A DNA stretch of 64,000 nt. Source: Bacteroidales bacterium (GTDB lineage Bacteria; Bacteroidota; Bacteroidia; Bacteroidales; UBA932). Positions 32,159 through 40,161 of this stretch are shown one piece after another (position 1 is the first letter of the stretch; each line of letters begins with the position of its first letter). The translations under genes were made by a program, and so were the position numbers. Below the pieces are notes generated by a model, which worked only from the letters and a program-made list of their open reading frames with translations, had not been told where the DNA came from and made no database searches. Location of the stretch: NCBI GenBank assembly GCA_017465225.1, contig JAFTWQ010000026.1, positions 1 to 64,000 on the forward strand, in the 5' to 3' direction.

Positions 32159-34636
32159 TTACATTTGCATCATTGTTCCAAGACTTTCAGCAACACTCTT
32201 CTGATTGAGTTCCGTATCGTTCTGGATTCTCTTCTTTGCTGATTTGACCTTAGCATCGTCCTGACGTCCGAATGAGAAGCTGATGCTTAAGGTAAGGGTT
32301 CTCATAGGGATGGTGTTGACGGTCCTGCTTGTAAAGCCGGTTCCCTCGCTCCACGATGTCTGTCTCATTCCCTTGCCCCCGGTCAGATGGGTGACTCCGT
32401 TGAGGCTGAAGGTAAGTCTGTCTTCAAGGATGCTTTTTGTGATTCCGAGGGTTCCCATTGCCATTCCCGAGTTCCATCCCTGAAGGTTGACTGTACGTCC
32501 GATGGCAATGACATTTGCACTTAACCTGAGATCCCATGGCAAGGTCTGCTGCAATCCCATGACAGCATTGTAATCGAATCCCGAATTGCTCTGTGAAAGG
32601 GTCTTGCTGTATATGTTGTTGTATCCTCCTCCGCCGTTGAAGATTACCCTCGTTCTGCTGCCGGGAATCCAGGTCAGGAATATGTTCAGTCCTATGTTGT
32701 TGGAACTGACGATGTTGCCGTATGTCGTGTTCAGGATGTTGTCTGAGTCGTAAAAACTGAATTGGCTGATGCCGTTACCTTTGTAGGTATCTCTTAGAGT
32801 CAGGTTTACTATCCATTTGGGACTGAAGTAATTGTATACAAGATTCACGTTGTGGGCCATCTCCGTCTTAAGGTTTGTATTTCCATATGACCGCACTGTA
32901 GGGTCAGAAATGTTTACATACGGATTCAGGTATGTTATGCCGGGACGGCTTATCCTCATGTTGTATGACAGGCCCATGTTCTGCTGGCGGCCCATGTTGT
33001 ACTGGAGGCTTGCACCAGGTATGAGGTTTCCATAGTCCATCCTGAAATCATCACCGTCTCCTTTGGAGTATGCGACATTCTGCCACGTGTGTTCATATCT
33101 GGCTCCTGCCTTGAATCCGACCGGACCGGCAGTCCCTTCGTATTCGGCATATACGGATCCGATGTTGTTGAAGAAGTCGTATTTCAGACTTCCGACGGGA
33201 TCCGGAACCAGTTCCTTGCCGTCGGACAGAAAGTCTTCCTGGTCAGAACTGTTATGCCTGGATATGAACTTGGCTCCTATGTTCAGCATGTGCGTTTTCC
33301 CGTTTCCAAGCGGAGTGCTGAAATCGGCCTGGATTGTGTGGGTCATGGAATTGACCAACGCTTCGCTGCGGCGGTCTGTCAGGTTGAGGAAATGGCTTCC
33401 GGTGTTGTTGAAGGTGTTGTAAGTGTCGTTTACAGAAGGATTTCCGTTGAACTGATAAGACAATATGAATGATCTTTCCGGCATTCCGGCCCAGAGGTGC
33501 TGGTAGTCTGCATTTGCCGTTATATTGTTTGACGTGTTCCTTGTATATGTGGTTCCGTCATAGTCAAAACTGTAATCAGGTCCGTTGATCAAAGTTGAAT
33601 TGATGCCGTCGTATTCCATTCCGAAGTGCATCCAGCCTGCTCCGGCCGATATGAGGTTAAGCGAGTCGATCTCGTAGCTGAGGTTCATACTTCCTGTGAA
33701 CATGGGGATGTTGATGTCTGTCTCGCTGTGAGAGAAAGTAGTCAAGTCGCCATCGGCAGTCTTTTGTACCCTTTCTACATCTGTGAAAGTATCCTTGTTC
33801 CGGTTGTACATTGCCTGTCCGTTCATGCTGAAGGCCCATTTCCCGCGTTGAAGACTGTAGAATACGTTTCCACCGCCACCTCTCGTCGTGCCCATGGCTC
33901 CGATGCTGCCATATTGACTGTCCAAAGGATTGCCGCCTTCCGATCTGTTGGAAGATGTCGTGATATTGAGGACTCCACCCACTCCTTCCGCATCATACCT
34001 GGCTCCGGGATTGGTCACGACCTCGATCTTTCTGACGAAGCTGGCCGGCATTGTCTTCAGTATGGCTGACGGGTTGGATGAAATCATTTGATTCGGCTTC
34101 CCGTCCACATAGACCAGAAAGCTGGAACTGCCGTTCACTGTGATATTGTCTTGTCCGTCGACAGATACCATCGGCACCTTGCGGAGCATCTCCAGAACGG
34201 TGCTGGTCTTGGAATCCACGTCGTCTTCCACCTTATATGTGATCTTGTCCACATCCATCTTTACCAGAGTCTTCTGGGCCGTGACTGATCCGGCCTTCAG
34301 AGTCTGTACGTCATCTTCTATGAGGATTGTACCCAGATCCAGTACATCCTGTCCGTCGAGAGTGAAGCCTATGCTGAGCTGTTTTCTTCCCATGTTGCTG
34401 AAAAGCATGCGGAAGCCACCTTTTCCTGTCAGTGTCTGTGAAAACCGGCCGGATTCGTCAGTCGTGGTGAATGCTATCGGCTTGGATGGGTCTTCATCTT
34501 TGAAGAACTGCAGGATAGCGGCCGGCTCGCCTGCTCTGGTGAGGGAGTCGACGATACATCCTGTAACGACGGTTGTCTGACCTTGTGCAGAAACTGCAGT
34601 CAGCAATATGGCTGATATGATGAGAAATCTTTTCAT
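32159..34636 (-). CDS. TonB-dependent receptor family outer-membrane beta-barrel protein
   Basis: 825 aa with a Sec signal (MKRFLIISAILLTAVSAQGQ). An N-terminal carboxypeptidase-regulatory-like domain (about 22-110: VVTGCIVDSLTRAGEPAAIL, SGRFSQTLTGKGGFRMLF) precedes a plug (KVPMVSVDGQDNITVNGSSS, VYVDGKPNQM, VRKIEVVTNPGARYDAEG) and an outer-membrane beta-barrel of the OMP_b-brl_3 type. This group is distinct from SusC and usually stands without a SusD, as here. Its substrate (peptide, siderophore or other) cannot be inferred. It heads an operon with the LytS/LytTR pair, which may regulate it or respond to its cargo. Confidence 0.88.
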   Translation of the reverse strand: MKRFLIISAILLTAVSAQGQTTVVTGCIVDSLTRAGEPAAILQFFKDEDPSKPIAFTTTDESGRFSQTLTGKGGFRMLFSNMGRKQLSIGFTLDGQDVLDLGTILIEDDVQTLKAGSVTAQKTLVKMDVDKITYKVEDDVDSKTSTVLEMLRKVPMVSVDGQDNITVNGSSSFLVYVDGKPNQMISSNPSAILKTMPASFVRKIEVVTNPGARYDAEGVGGVLNITTSSNRSEGGNPLDSQYGSIGAMGTTRGGGGNVFYSLQRGKWAFSMNGQAMYNRNKDTFTDVERVQKTADGDLTTFSHSETDINIPMFTGSMNLSYEIDSLNLISAGAGWMHFGMEYDGINSTLINGPDYSFDYDGTTYTRNTSNNITANADYQHLWAGMPERSFILSYQFNGNPSVNDTYNTFNNTGSHFLNLTDRRSEALVNSMTHTIQADFSTPLGNGKTHMLNIGAKFISRHNSSDQEDFLSDGKELVPDPVGSLKYDFFNNIGSVYAEYEGTAGPVGFKAGARYEHTWQNVAYSKGDGDDFRMDYGNLIPGASLQYNMGRQQNMGLSYNMRISRPGITYLNPYVNISDPTVRSYGNTNLKTEMAHNVNLVYNYFSPKWIVNLTLRDTYKGNGISQFSFYDSDNILNTTYGNIVSSNNIGLNIFLTWIPGSRTRVIFNGGGGYNNIYSKTLSQSNSGFDYNAVMGLQQTLPWDLRLSANVIAIGRTVNLQGWNSGMAMGTLGITKSILEDRLTFSLNGVTHLTGGKGMRQTSWSEGTGFTSRTVNTIPMRTLTLSISFSFGRQDDAKVKSAKKRIQNDTELNQKSVAESLGTMMQM

Positions 34637-34657
34637 GATCTTTGACTATTGATGAGG

Positions 34658-34665
34658 CAAAGATA
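34658..34665 (-). promoter_or_regulatory. -7 promoter element for the receptor-LytS-LytTR operon
   Basis: Minus strand TATCTTTG, exact TAnnTTTG match, 21 bases before the ATG at 34636. Confidence 0.55.
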
Positions 34666-34770
34666 TGGCAATGAATAATCCGTTATCTGCAGTTTCGACG
34701 GATGACCTTTTTCTTTCGACGAAGTTTATTCTTCAGGTCTGTCAGTCCTTTCAGTTATGAATTATTTGCC

Positions 34771-34778
34771 TACCTTTG
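34771..34778 (+). promoter_or_regulatory. -7 promoter element abutting the ispE start
   Basis: TACCTTTG followed by CAGT and then ATG: only 4 bases separate the -7 element from the start codon, so transcription would begin at or inside the ATG. The same arrangement is in front of tsaE. Confidence 0.6.
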
Positions 34779-34782
34779 CAGT

Positions 34783-35700
34783 ATGATAACCAATCCGAAC
34801 GTAAAGATCAATCTGGGACTGAATGTCCTGCGCAAGAGGGAGGACGGATTCCACGACCTCGAGACTCTTTTTGTCCCGTATTTCGGGATAAGTGATACTC
34901 TGGAGATCATCGTCGGGGACGATTACAGCCGCACTTCGGCTGCGCTTTTCAGCAGGTATGGGTCATCGGTTCCTGCAAGGCAGGGAAGTGTGAAGCCTGA
35001 AGGAGTTTTTGGTGTCGAGACCGAGGAGGCTGTTGCGCCGAAGCTCGTCCAGGGCATATCCGAGGACGGCAAGCTGATGATCACCATTGCGCGTGAGGAG
35101 GGTGTGGATTGGGACCCCCTCAAGGATCTTACGGCAAAGGCATACGATGCTCTCGCTGAAGATTTCACATTGCCTCCGGTGAAGATATTCCTGGAGAAGA
35201 CATCTCCTGTGGGCGCAGGTCTTGGCGGCGGCTCTGCAGATGCCGCATTCGCGCTCAAGATGCTCAATGAACTCTGCAATCTCGGACTTACGGAACAGCA
35301 GCTCGCTGAATATGCCTCGCGTCTCGGAAGCGACTGCGCGTTCTTCGTATATAACCGTCCTATGATAGGCGAGGGCAGAGGCGAAATCCTCTCCGAATAT
35401 CATGTCGATCTTGAGAAATATGACATCCAGGTGATAACTCCTGCAGGCATAGCCGTGTCAACAAAAGATGCCTACAGCGGTATCAGACCACATTTTCCGG
35501 AGATTCCGTTGAGGGAAGCGCTGGCAAGGCCGGTGGAGCAGTGGGACGGAGTCCTGATGAACGATTTCGAGGAAACCGTGTTTGCAAAATATCCGGAACT
35601 CTCCGCCATCAAGCGCTCGCTTTATGACAGCGGAGCGGTCTATGCAAGCATGTCCGGTTCCGGCTCGGCTCTCTTTGCCATTTATGGCAAGGAACTATAG
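34783..35700 (+). CDS. ispE: 4-diphosphocytidyl-2-C-methyl-D-erythritol kinase
   Basis: 305 aa from ATG 34783; an ATG-less extension to 34702 is rejected because MITNPNVKINLGLNVLRKREDGFHDLETLF is, in pieces, the canonical IspE N-terminus (N-x-K-I-N-L and DGxHxLE). The GHMP-kinase ATP loop is KTSPVGAGLGGGSADAAFAL (about 145-163), and SGSGSALFAI near the C-terminus is the third GHMP motif. IspE phosphorylates CDP-methylerythritol in the cytoplasmic MEP pathway to isoprenoids. It stands alone with a promoter directly against its start codon and converges on the HigBA module, overlapping higA's stop by 6 bases. Confidence 0.95.
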   Translation: MITNPNVKINLGLNVLRKREDGFHDLETLFVPYFGISDTLEIIVGDDYSRTSAALFSRYGSSVPARQGSVKPEGVFGVETEEAVAPKLVQGISEDGKLMITIAREEGVDWDPLKDLTAKAYDALAEDFTLPPVKIFLEKTSPVGAGLGGGSADAAFALKMLNELCNLGLTEQQLAEYASRLGSDCAFFVYNRPMIGEGRGEILSEYHVDLEKYDIQVITPAGIAVSTKDAYSGIRPHFPEIPLREALARPVEQWDGVLMNDFEETVFAKYPELSAIKRSLYDSGAVYASMSGSGSALFAIYGKEL

Positions 35701-36039
35701 AGCGGCAGCAAACTTCTGTATGCTCTTCAGCTTCTCCATAAAACCGGGCTTGTTTTCAGTCCTTATTCTGTCATATCTTGTCTGCATCCTGAGCAAGAGG
35801 TCAGCCGGTATACCTGTAGCAGCTTCAGTCAGCAGAGCAAACTCGGTGTTTACCGGCCTTTTCCCTTTCAGAATCTGGTTGACCAAAGAAGCGGACACAC
35901 CAATCCGTTCCGCAAAGTCTTTCTGGCGAATATGCAGATATTCGATTTCGTCCTTAATGATCTCGCCTGGATGTGTGACATAGTTCGGTGTCAGATTATT
36001 TAAGATCATTTGTGGGTCAACGCCTTCTATTTCTACCAT
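35695..36039 (-). CDS. higA: HigA-type antitoxin (XRE family)
   Basis: 114 aa. The XRE helix-turn-helix is clear: THPGEIIKDEIEYLHIRQKDFAERIGVSASLVNQILKG in part (about 22-60), with the HPGEIIxDE start that is typical of HigA addiction antitoxins. It would bind and neutralise HigB and repress the operon. It follows higB by 7 bases, giving the toxin-first order that marks higBA modules. The stop codon overlaps the end of ispE, so insertion or deletion here would damage ispE. Confidence 0.9.
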   Translation of the reverse strand: MVEIEGVDPQMILNNLTPNYVTHPGEIIKDEIEYLHIRQKDFAERIGVSASLVNQILKGKRPVNTEFALLTEAATGIPADLLLRMQTRYDRIRTENKPGFMEKLKSIQKFAAAL

Positions 36040-36046
36040 AATTTAA

Positions 36047-36364
36047 TTATTTGTAGTGGTTGGACAATTCTATAATGTTGCATATGGAAATATAATCCTC
36101 ATCGGTTCTACGTATCTCTTCAAATTCAATCCGATATTTTTGAGATACCCTGACGGATGATAATCCCTTCTTGTCCCCTGTCAGTTTTTCATATCTCAAA
36201 GATGCAATACAGAACAGGTCTTCTACTTTTTTTGCGGCGGCAAGACGGTCAATGGTTCTACGATATCTTTTGATGATGTCAGGTTGAAATCTATATCGTT
36301 TGTCCGATGTTTTTCCAGTCAATTGCAATTCTTTCAAATACTCTTTGGCAAAGATGATTTCCAT
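36047..36364 (-). CDS. higB: HigB/RelE-type toxin
   Basis: 105 aa from ATG 36364; seven further upstream codons are open but MEIIFAKEYLKELQL is the usual beginning. The RelE/ParE fold is indicated by basic helices (DIIKRYRRTIDRLAAAK), the SLRYEKLTGDKKGLSSVRVSQKYRIEF block in part, and ICNIIELSNHYK at the C-terminus, which matches HigB (xxDxxDYH/HY-type ending). HigB proteins cut mRNA at the ribosome. A -7 element (TAATTTTG, minus strand 36373-36380) lies 8 bases before the ATG. Confidence 0.9.
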   Translation of the reverse strand: MEIIFAKEYLKELQLTGKTSDKRYRFQPDIIKRYRRTIDRLAAAKKVEDLFCIASLRYEKLTGDKKGLSSVRVSQKYRIEFEEIRRTDEDYISICNIIELSNHYK

Positions 36365-36672
36365 AGCCGATACAAAATTAATCAAATGTTATAAATTTGC
36401 AAATATGTAAATTAATCTTTTTGAGTGTGTAAGTATAAAAGTATGTCAGTTAATCATTTCTCCAAAACTTATGTGGCGAAATGCCTTTAAAAATTTCCTT
36501 TTTTGTAAATCATGTAATCTTTTTAAAAGGTTTTCAACGAATCTGAAGGAAAGCAGGAATCTTCAAAAAAGTTCAAAACTTTTCAGAAAAAGAAAAATGT
36601 GACGAAAAGCCGCTATGCGGGACGGGCGGATGGGACTTTTCATCTGCTTTTGACTTTCTTTGCTGAAAAAAC
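36365..36672. other. Intergenic region between divergent higB and the 36673 lipoprotein gene
   Basis: 308 bases, AT-rich on the higB side. It holds the higB -7 element (36373-36380, minus), a 24-bp direct repeat shared with 39952-39975 (36585-36608), and a -7-like TTTCTTTG (36655-36662) 10 bases before the ATG at 36673. No RNA gene or further open frame is apparent. Confidence 0.6.
36585..36608 (+). repeat. 24-bp direct repeat, copy 1 (putative upstream promoter site)
   Basis: AGAAAAAGAAAAATG followed by TGACGAAAA, identical over 24 bases to 39952-39975. It ends exactly 46 bases before the -7-like element TTTCTTTG of the following gene, the same distance as in copy 2. Confidence 0.7.
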
Positions 36673-37926
36673 ATGAGAGCTTTATTCATTTCACTTATGA
36701 CGCTGGCTGCGGTTTCATGCGGGCTGGAAGAGATAGGGACGCCGGGGAGAAACGACGGTGGAGGAATATGGACCGGTCCGGGCATGAATGCCGGGAAGGA
36801 TGATCCCGACAGGACGGTATGGTATGTGACTCTGATGGATTATCCGGACGGATATGACTGGAGAGCGGACGTTGAGAAGGGGACGGTCAAATGCTCGTTA
36901 GTGGTTCTGGCGAACGGGATACCTATGATGAAGATTCCCGTAGGGGATGAGTATGAAACGGCTTCCGATCCTGATATGCACAGGATCATTGACGGCCATG
37001 TCTATTCTGATTATTCTACTGAAGATGAGACGGTCATAAAGAAGGATGGCAGGGAAATCTTCAGGTATCCCTCGCGCGAGTCTATATGCGGAATGGTGGT
37101 TGACAGTACCGGAATCCATACGTTGGGGCAGAGTCGTGACAGCAGCGGGTTTTCGTACAGAATCAATGGCAGGATAGTCCTGGAACATGCCGTAGGCAGG
37201 ACTTTCGGACGTCTTCAGAGGGACGGGAATGATGTCTGCTTTGCCTTTTCTGAGCCGGTCGGATCGGCCACCGATACGATCGAGAGGTATTATCATGTCA
37301 GAAACGGGATTGCCGTTCAGACGGCCGTGCGCGAAGATGTGAAGCGTGTTTGGGATATCGTTTCCTGTCAGGGTGAGGTATGCTATCTCGCGGATGTGGT
37401 CGGTATCGGCACGCCGGTCCTTTTTATGGGAGGGAATATGGAGGCGCTGTATATGCCGGCATCTTCCAGGATGGCGGCGTGCAGATTGTCCATGCCTGAC
37501 GGAAAACCTGTAGTTGAGGGCATATGTGCAATGCGCGGAAGAGCATTGACCGGTGGGTTGTGGATGACGCCAAGGGAATTCCATTCATTCCCGATGGGGC
37601 TTACATTGTCCTCCATATGTCTTTCAGGGGGAAGTGTCGCCTGCGTGCTGAACCCGTCTTCGCCCTTCGTGCCGGGAAAGGTGTATCGTGACGGAGAATA
37701 TCATTCCATACCTCTGGGATACTCATCTATGGGCGTGAATACCGTGATGATGGCAGACGGGATACTTCAGGTCGGACTGTCGTCCAGGACATGCGCAAAG
37801 CCCGTCATCTGGAGGGATGGCGTTCTGGATACATTGGACTATAACGGATACATCTCCTCCGTCACGTCCAGCAAGGCTGATGATGTCATGCTTCCCAGGT
37901 CAGCGTCCTGGACTGGTCTGGATTGA
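36673..37926 (+). CDS. Lipoprotein of unknown function
   Basis: 417 aa with a lipoprotein signal (MRALFISLMTLAAVSC). The body alternates beta-strand-like segments with short turns and several loosely repeated units of the type D/N-G-x-hydrophobic-x-Y (HRIIDGHVYSDYS, RDSSGFSYRINGRIV, RYYHVRNGIAVQT, KPVIWRDGVLDTLDYNGYIS), suggesting a beta-propeller, but I recognise no family. The last 41 bases overlap the convergent tsaE gene. Its promoter region shares a 24-bp repeat with that of the small peptide/mlaE transcript. Confidence 0.6.
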   Translation: MRALFISLMTLAAVSCGLEEIGTPGRNDGGGIWTGPGMNAGKDDPDRTVWYVTLMDYPDGYDWRADVEKGTVKCSLVVLANGIPMMKIPVGDEYETASDPDMHRIIDGHVYSDYSTEDETVIKKDGREIFRYPSRESICGMVVDSTGIHTLGQSRDSSGFSYRINGRIVLEHAVGRTFGRLQRDGNDVCFAFSEPVGSATDTIERYYHVRNGIAVQTAVREDVKRVWDIVSCQGEVCYLADVVGIGTPVLFMGGNMEALYMPASSRMAACRLSMPDGKPVVEGICAMRGRALTGGLWMTPREFHSFPMGLTLSSICLSGGSVACVLNPSSPFVPGKVYRDGEYHSIPLGYSSMGVNTVMMADGILQVGLSSRTCAKPVIWRDGVLDTLDYNGYISSVTSSKADDVMLPRSASWTGLD

Positions 37927-38308
37927 TGGTGATGCTGACTTTGAGAGTCTCTTCAGGAAGGAGCTCCTCGATGTTTTCCGGCCACTCCATGATGCAGAGG
38001 CAGCCGCTGTCAAGGTAATCATAGAGGCCGATTTCAATCGCTTCGGACAGTCTGTTGATCCTGTAGAAATCGAAATGGTACATAGGCTCGCCGTCGCCGC
38101 GCATGTATTCGTTGACGATGGCGAAAGTAGGCGAGCCGACAGGATCGGTCACTCCCAGCACCTTGCAGATTGCCGTGGTGAAGGTTGTCTTTCCGGAACC
38201 CATCGGGGCAAAGAATGCCACCAGCGTGCTGTCGCCGATCTTTTCAAGAAATTCCGCCGCTGCTCTTTCGAGGTCCTCGACCCCGTTTATGATTACTTCA
38301 TGTTTCAT
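37886..38308 (-). CDS. tsaE: tRNA threonylcarbamoyladenosine biosynthesis ATPase TsaE
   Basis: 140 aa, the usual size. Walker A is GSGKTTFTTAI after LVAFFAPM (about 33-47); SPTFAIVNEYMRGDGEPMYHFDFYRIN carries, in parts, the conserved TSPTF...Y and HxDxYR motifs, and CIMEWPENIEELLP is the late family block. TsaE works with TsaB and TsaD on the t6A modification of tRNA. The last 41 bases overlap the convergent lipoprotein gene. The start codon is only 4 bases from a -7 element, as with ispE. Confidence 0.95.
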   Translation of the reverse strand: MKHEVIINGVEDLERAAAEFLEKIGDSTLVAFFAPMGSGKTTFTTAICKVLGVTDPVGSPTFAIVNEYMRGDGEPMYHFDFYRINRLSEAIEIGLYDYLDSGCLCIMEWPENIEELLPEETLKVSITINPDQSRTLTWEA

Positions 38309-38312
38309 GCTG

Positions 38313-38320
38313 CAAAGATA
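38313..38320 (-). promoter_or_regulatory. -7 promoter element abutting the tsaE start
   Basis: Minus strand TATCTTTG then CAGC then ATG. It lies in the 34-base gap between the comM stop and tsaE, and matches the ispE arrangement base for base apart from two positions. Confidence 0.6.
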
Positions 38321-38342
38321 ATCAAAAGATCAAGATGCAGGC

Positions 38343-39902
38343 CTATTCGAAGATATTCTGCTTGTCGAGAAAACGATAGCTGGAAGCCTCGGCCAGATGT
38401 TCCGGACGGATGTCCTGTGCTCCCTCAAGGTCTGCGATCGTCCTTGCGAGACGGATGATCCTTGAACATGCCCTTGCCGACAGCCCCATCTTTTCTATGA
38501 TCCTTTCCAGAAGGGCCTTGCACTGCCCGTCCAGTATGCAATGCTTCTCGATCATCCGGCTGTTCATGGCTGCATTGCAGAAGATGCCGTCTTCCCGGAA
38601 CCGTCTCTTCTGTATCTCTCTGGCCTTCAGGACCCTTTCCGCGATGACAGAGCTGGATTCGGCCTTCCTGCGCTCAACCAGCATCTTCGGATCCACCGGC
38701 TTCATCCACAGCTGTATGTCTATACGGTCCATGATAGGGCCGGAAAGCTTTGACAGATATGCTATCCTTTTCCCCGGTGTGCATGTGCAGCGGTCTCCTT
38801 CCCCGTAATATCCGCATGGACATGGATTCGTTGCGGCCACAAGCATGAAGTCAGCCGGATATTCAACCTTTGACTTCAGTCTGGATATGGTGACCTTCCT
38901 GTCTTCCATAGGCGCCCTCAACAGCTCGAGGATCTTCTTCGGCGCTTCGCAGAACTCATCGATCATGAGGATCCCGTTATGTGCGAGCGAGATCTCCCCC
39001 GGCATGATGTTGTCGGAGCCGCCGCCTATCAGAGCCGCTGCGGATGCGCTGTAATGCGGTGATCTGAAGGGCCTTCTGCGTATCAGCCCGCCGTCAGGAT
39101 TGCCTTTGCCTGCGACGGAATATATCTTGCTGGTCTGCAGGGCCTCTTCCAGGGTCATCGGTGGCAGTATCCCGGCCATGGCCTTTGCAAGCGAGCTCTT
39201 TCCGGAGCCGGGAGGCCCGATGAGAATTATGTTGTGCCCTCCGGCGGCTCCGATCTCTACGCCCCGCTTTGCGCTCTCCTGCCCTATGATCTCGGCGAAA
39301 TCCATCACTCCGTAGGAGACCTCTGCGTTGACCTTCCCGGAACTTTCCGGCTGGCTGGAGATGATGTTCCTGACCAGCAGATCGTCGCACAGTTCCTCTC
39401 CGGACAATATCCTCAACACATCGTAAAGGCCAGATACCCCGTAGACGTCGCATCCTTCGTATTCTGCCGCCTCCAATGCGGATACAAGCGGCAGGATGCA
39501 CCCTTTCAGCCCTGTCCTTCCTGCAAGCTCGACGGTCGGAAGCGCACCGGGGACCTCCCTTACCGTCCCGTCCAGCCCGAGCTCTCCCATGACCATGAAC
39601 TGTCCCAGAAGAGGCAGGTCTCTCTGCCCGGAGGCTGCGATGATGCCGAGAGCGATGGGCACGTCGTAGCCTGTGCCCTTCTTGTGCATGTCGGCCGGGG
39701 CGAGGTTGATGACGATCTTTCTACCCGAAATCCGGAATCCCATCGACTGCAGGGATGTGATCGTACGTAAAAGGCTCTCCTTTACGGCGGCATCGGCAAG
39801 CCCGACAAGATGGATGCCTATACCGGAGGCCACGTCCACTTCAACTGTGACGGGCACAGCATCGATTCCGATGCATTTCGCGCAATGAATGTTTATCAGC
39901 AT
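38343..39902 (-). CDS. comM: YifB/ComM-family Mg-chelatase-like AAA ATPase
   Basis: 519 aa. The N-terminal ChlI-like domain (about 1-130) includes VEVDVASGIGIHLVGLADAAVKES and INLAPADMHKKGTGYDVPIAL in parts. The AAA core has Walker A LIGPPGSGKSSLAKAMAG (about 225), Walker B ILMIDEFCEAPKKILE, and the zinc-like CPCGYYGEGDRCTCTP insert; the C-terminal domain has SARACSRIIRLARTIADLEG. ComM is a hexameric helicase that promotes branch migration during natural transformation where studied, and is widespread in non-competent bacteria too. The gene lies upstream of tsaE on the same strand but tsaE has its own promoter. Confidence 0.95.
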   Translation of the reverse strand: MLINIHCAKCIGIDAVPVTVEVDVASGIGIHLVGLADAAVKESLLRTITSLQSMGFRISGRKIVINLAPADMHKKGTGYDVPIALGIIAASGQRDLPLLGQFMVMGELGLDGTVREVPGALPTVELAGRTGLKGCILPLVSALEAAEYEGCDVYGVSGLYDVLRILSGEELCDDLLVRNIISSQPESSGKVNAEVSYGVMDFAEIIGQESAKRGVEIGAAGGHNIILIGPPGSGKSSLAKAMAGILPPMTLEEALQTSKIYSVAGKGNPDGGLIRRRPFRSPHYSASAAALIGGGSDNIMPGEISLAHNGILMIDEFCEAPKKILELLRAPMEDRKVTISRLKSKVEYPADFMLVAATNPCPCGYYGEGDRCTCTPGKRIAYLSKLSGPIMDRIDIQLWMKPVDPKMLVERRKAESSSVIAERVLKAREIQKRRFREDGIFCNAAMNSRMIEKHCILDGQCKALLERIIEKMGLSARACSRIIRLARTIADLEGAQDIRPEHLAEASSYRFLDKQNIFE

Positions 39903-39951
39903 ATGTGTCTTTTTCCCTCAAATGTCCCTATCAAAAACGACAAAATGTTTA

Positions 39952-39975
39952 AGAAAAAGAAAAATGTGACGAAAA
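39952..39975 (+). repeat. 24-bp direct repeat, copy 2
   Basis: Identical to 36585-36608 over 24 bases, with weaker similarity continuing about 10 bases to the left (CAAAA, then T-rich). It ends exactly 46 bases before TATTTTTG at 40022. Confidence 0.7.
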
Positions 39976-40021
39976 TCGGATGCTTAAATAAATTTTATGG
40001 ACATAAAGATTTTTTTTAATG

Positions 40022-40029
40022 TATTTTTG
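40022..40029 (+). promoter_or_regulatory. -7 promoter element of the small peptide-mlaE-mlaF transcript
   Basis: TATTTTTG, exact TAnnTTTG match, 16 bases before the ATG at 40046. Confidence 0.55.
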
Positions 40030-40045
40030 CAGTGAAAAACTATAT

Positions 40046-40159
40046 ATGATGGAAGAAATCAGATACGTGACTCCTGCAATTGAAATTATCGGGATATATC
40101 AAGAGGGGATTCTTTGCTCGAGCAATGAAGATCTTGATGAAAATGAGGGAGGATGGTAA
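40046..40159 (+). CDS. Small peptide (37 aa) preceding mlaE
   Basis: Two consecutive ATGs open MMEEIRYVTPAIEIIGIYQE, followed by GILCSSNEDLDENEGGW and TAA. The layout Y-x-x-P-x-x-E-hydrophobic run, then a short I-L-C-x-S block and an acidic, Gly/Trp-ended tail resembles a group of tiny Bacteroidales peptides that I know only as unnamed small proteins. A promoter element lies 16 bases upstream. The stop overlaps an ATG at 40153 and the gene's last codons include GAGGGAGG, which would serve as ribosome-binding site for mlaE at 40162. There is no signal peptide. Function unknown: a leader, regulator or secreted factor are all possible. Confidence 0.6.
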   Translation: MMEEIRYVTPAIEIIGIYQEGILCSSNEDLDENEGGW

Positions 40160-40161
40160 AG

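Noticed and set aside
34702-34782. N-terminal extension of IspE
   Set aside because: Not conserved-looking, and MITNPNVKINLGL is the standard IspE start behind a promoter element.
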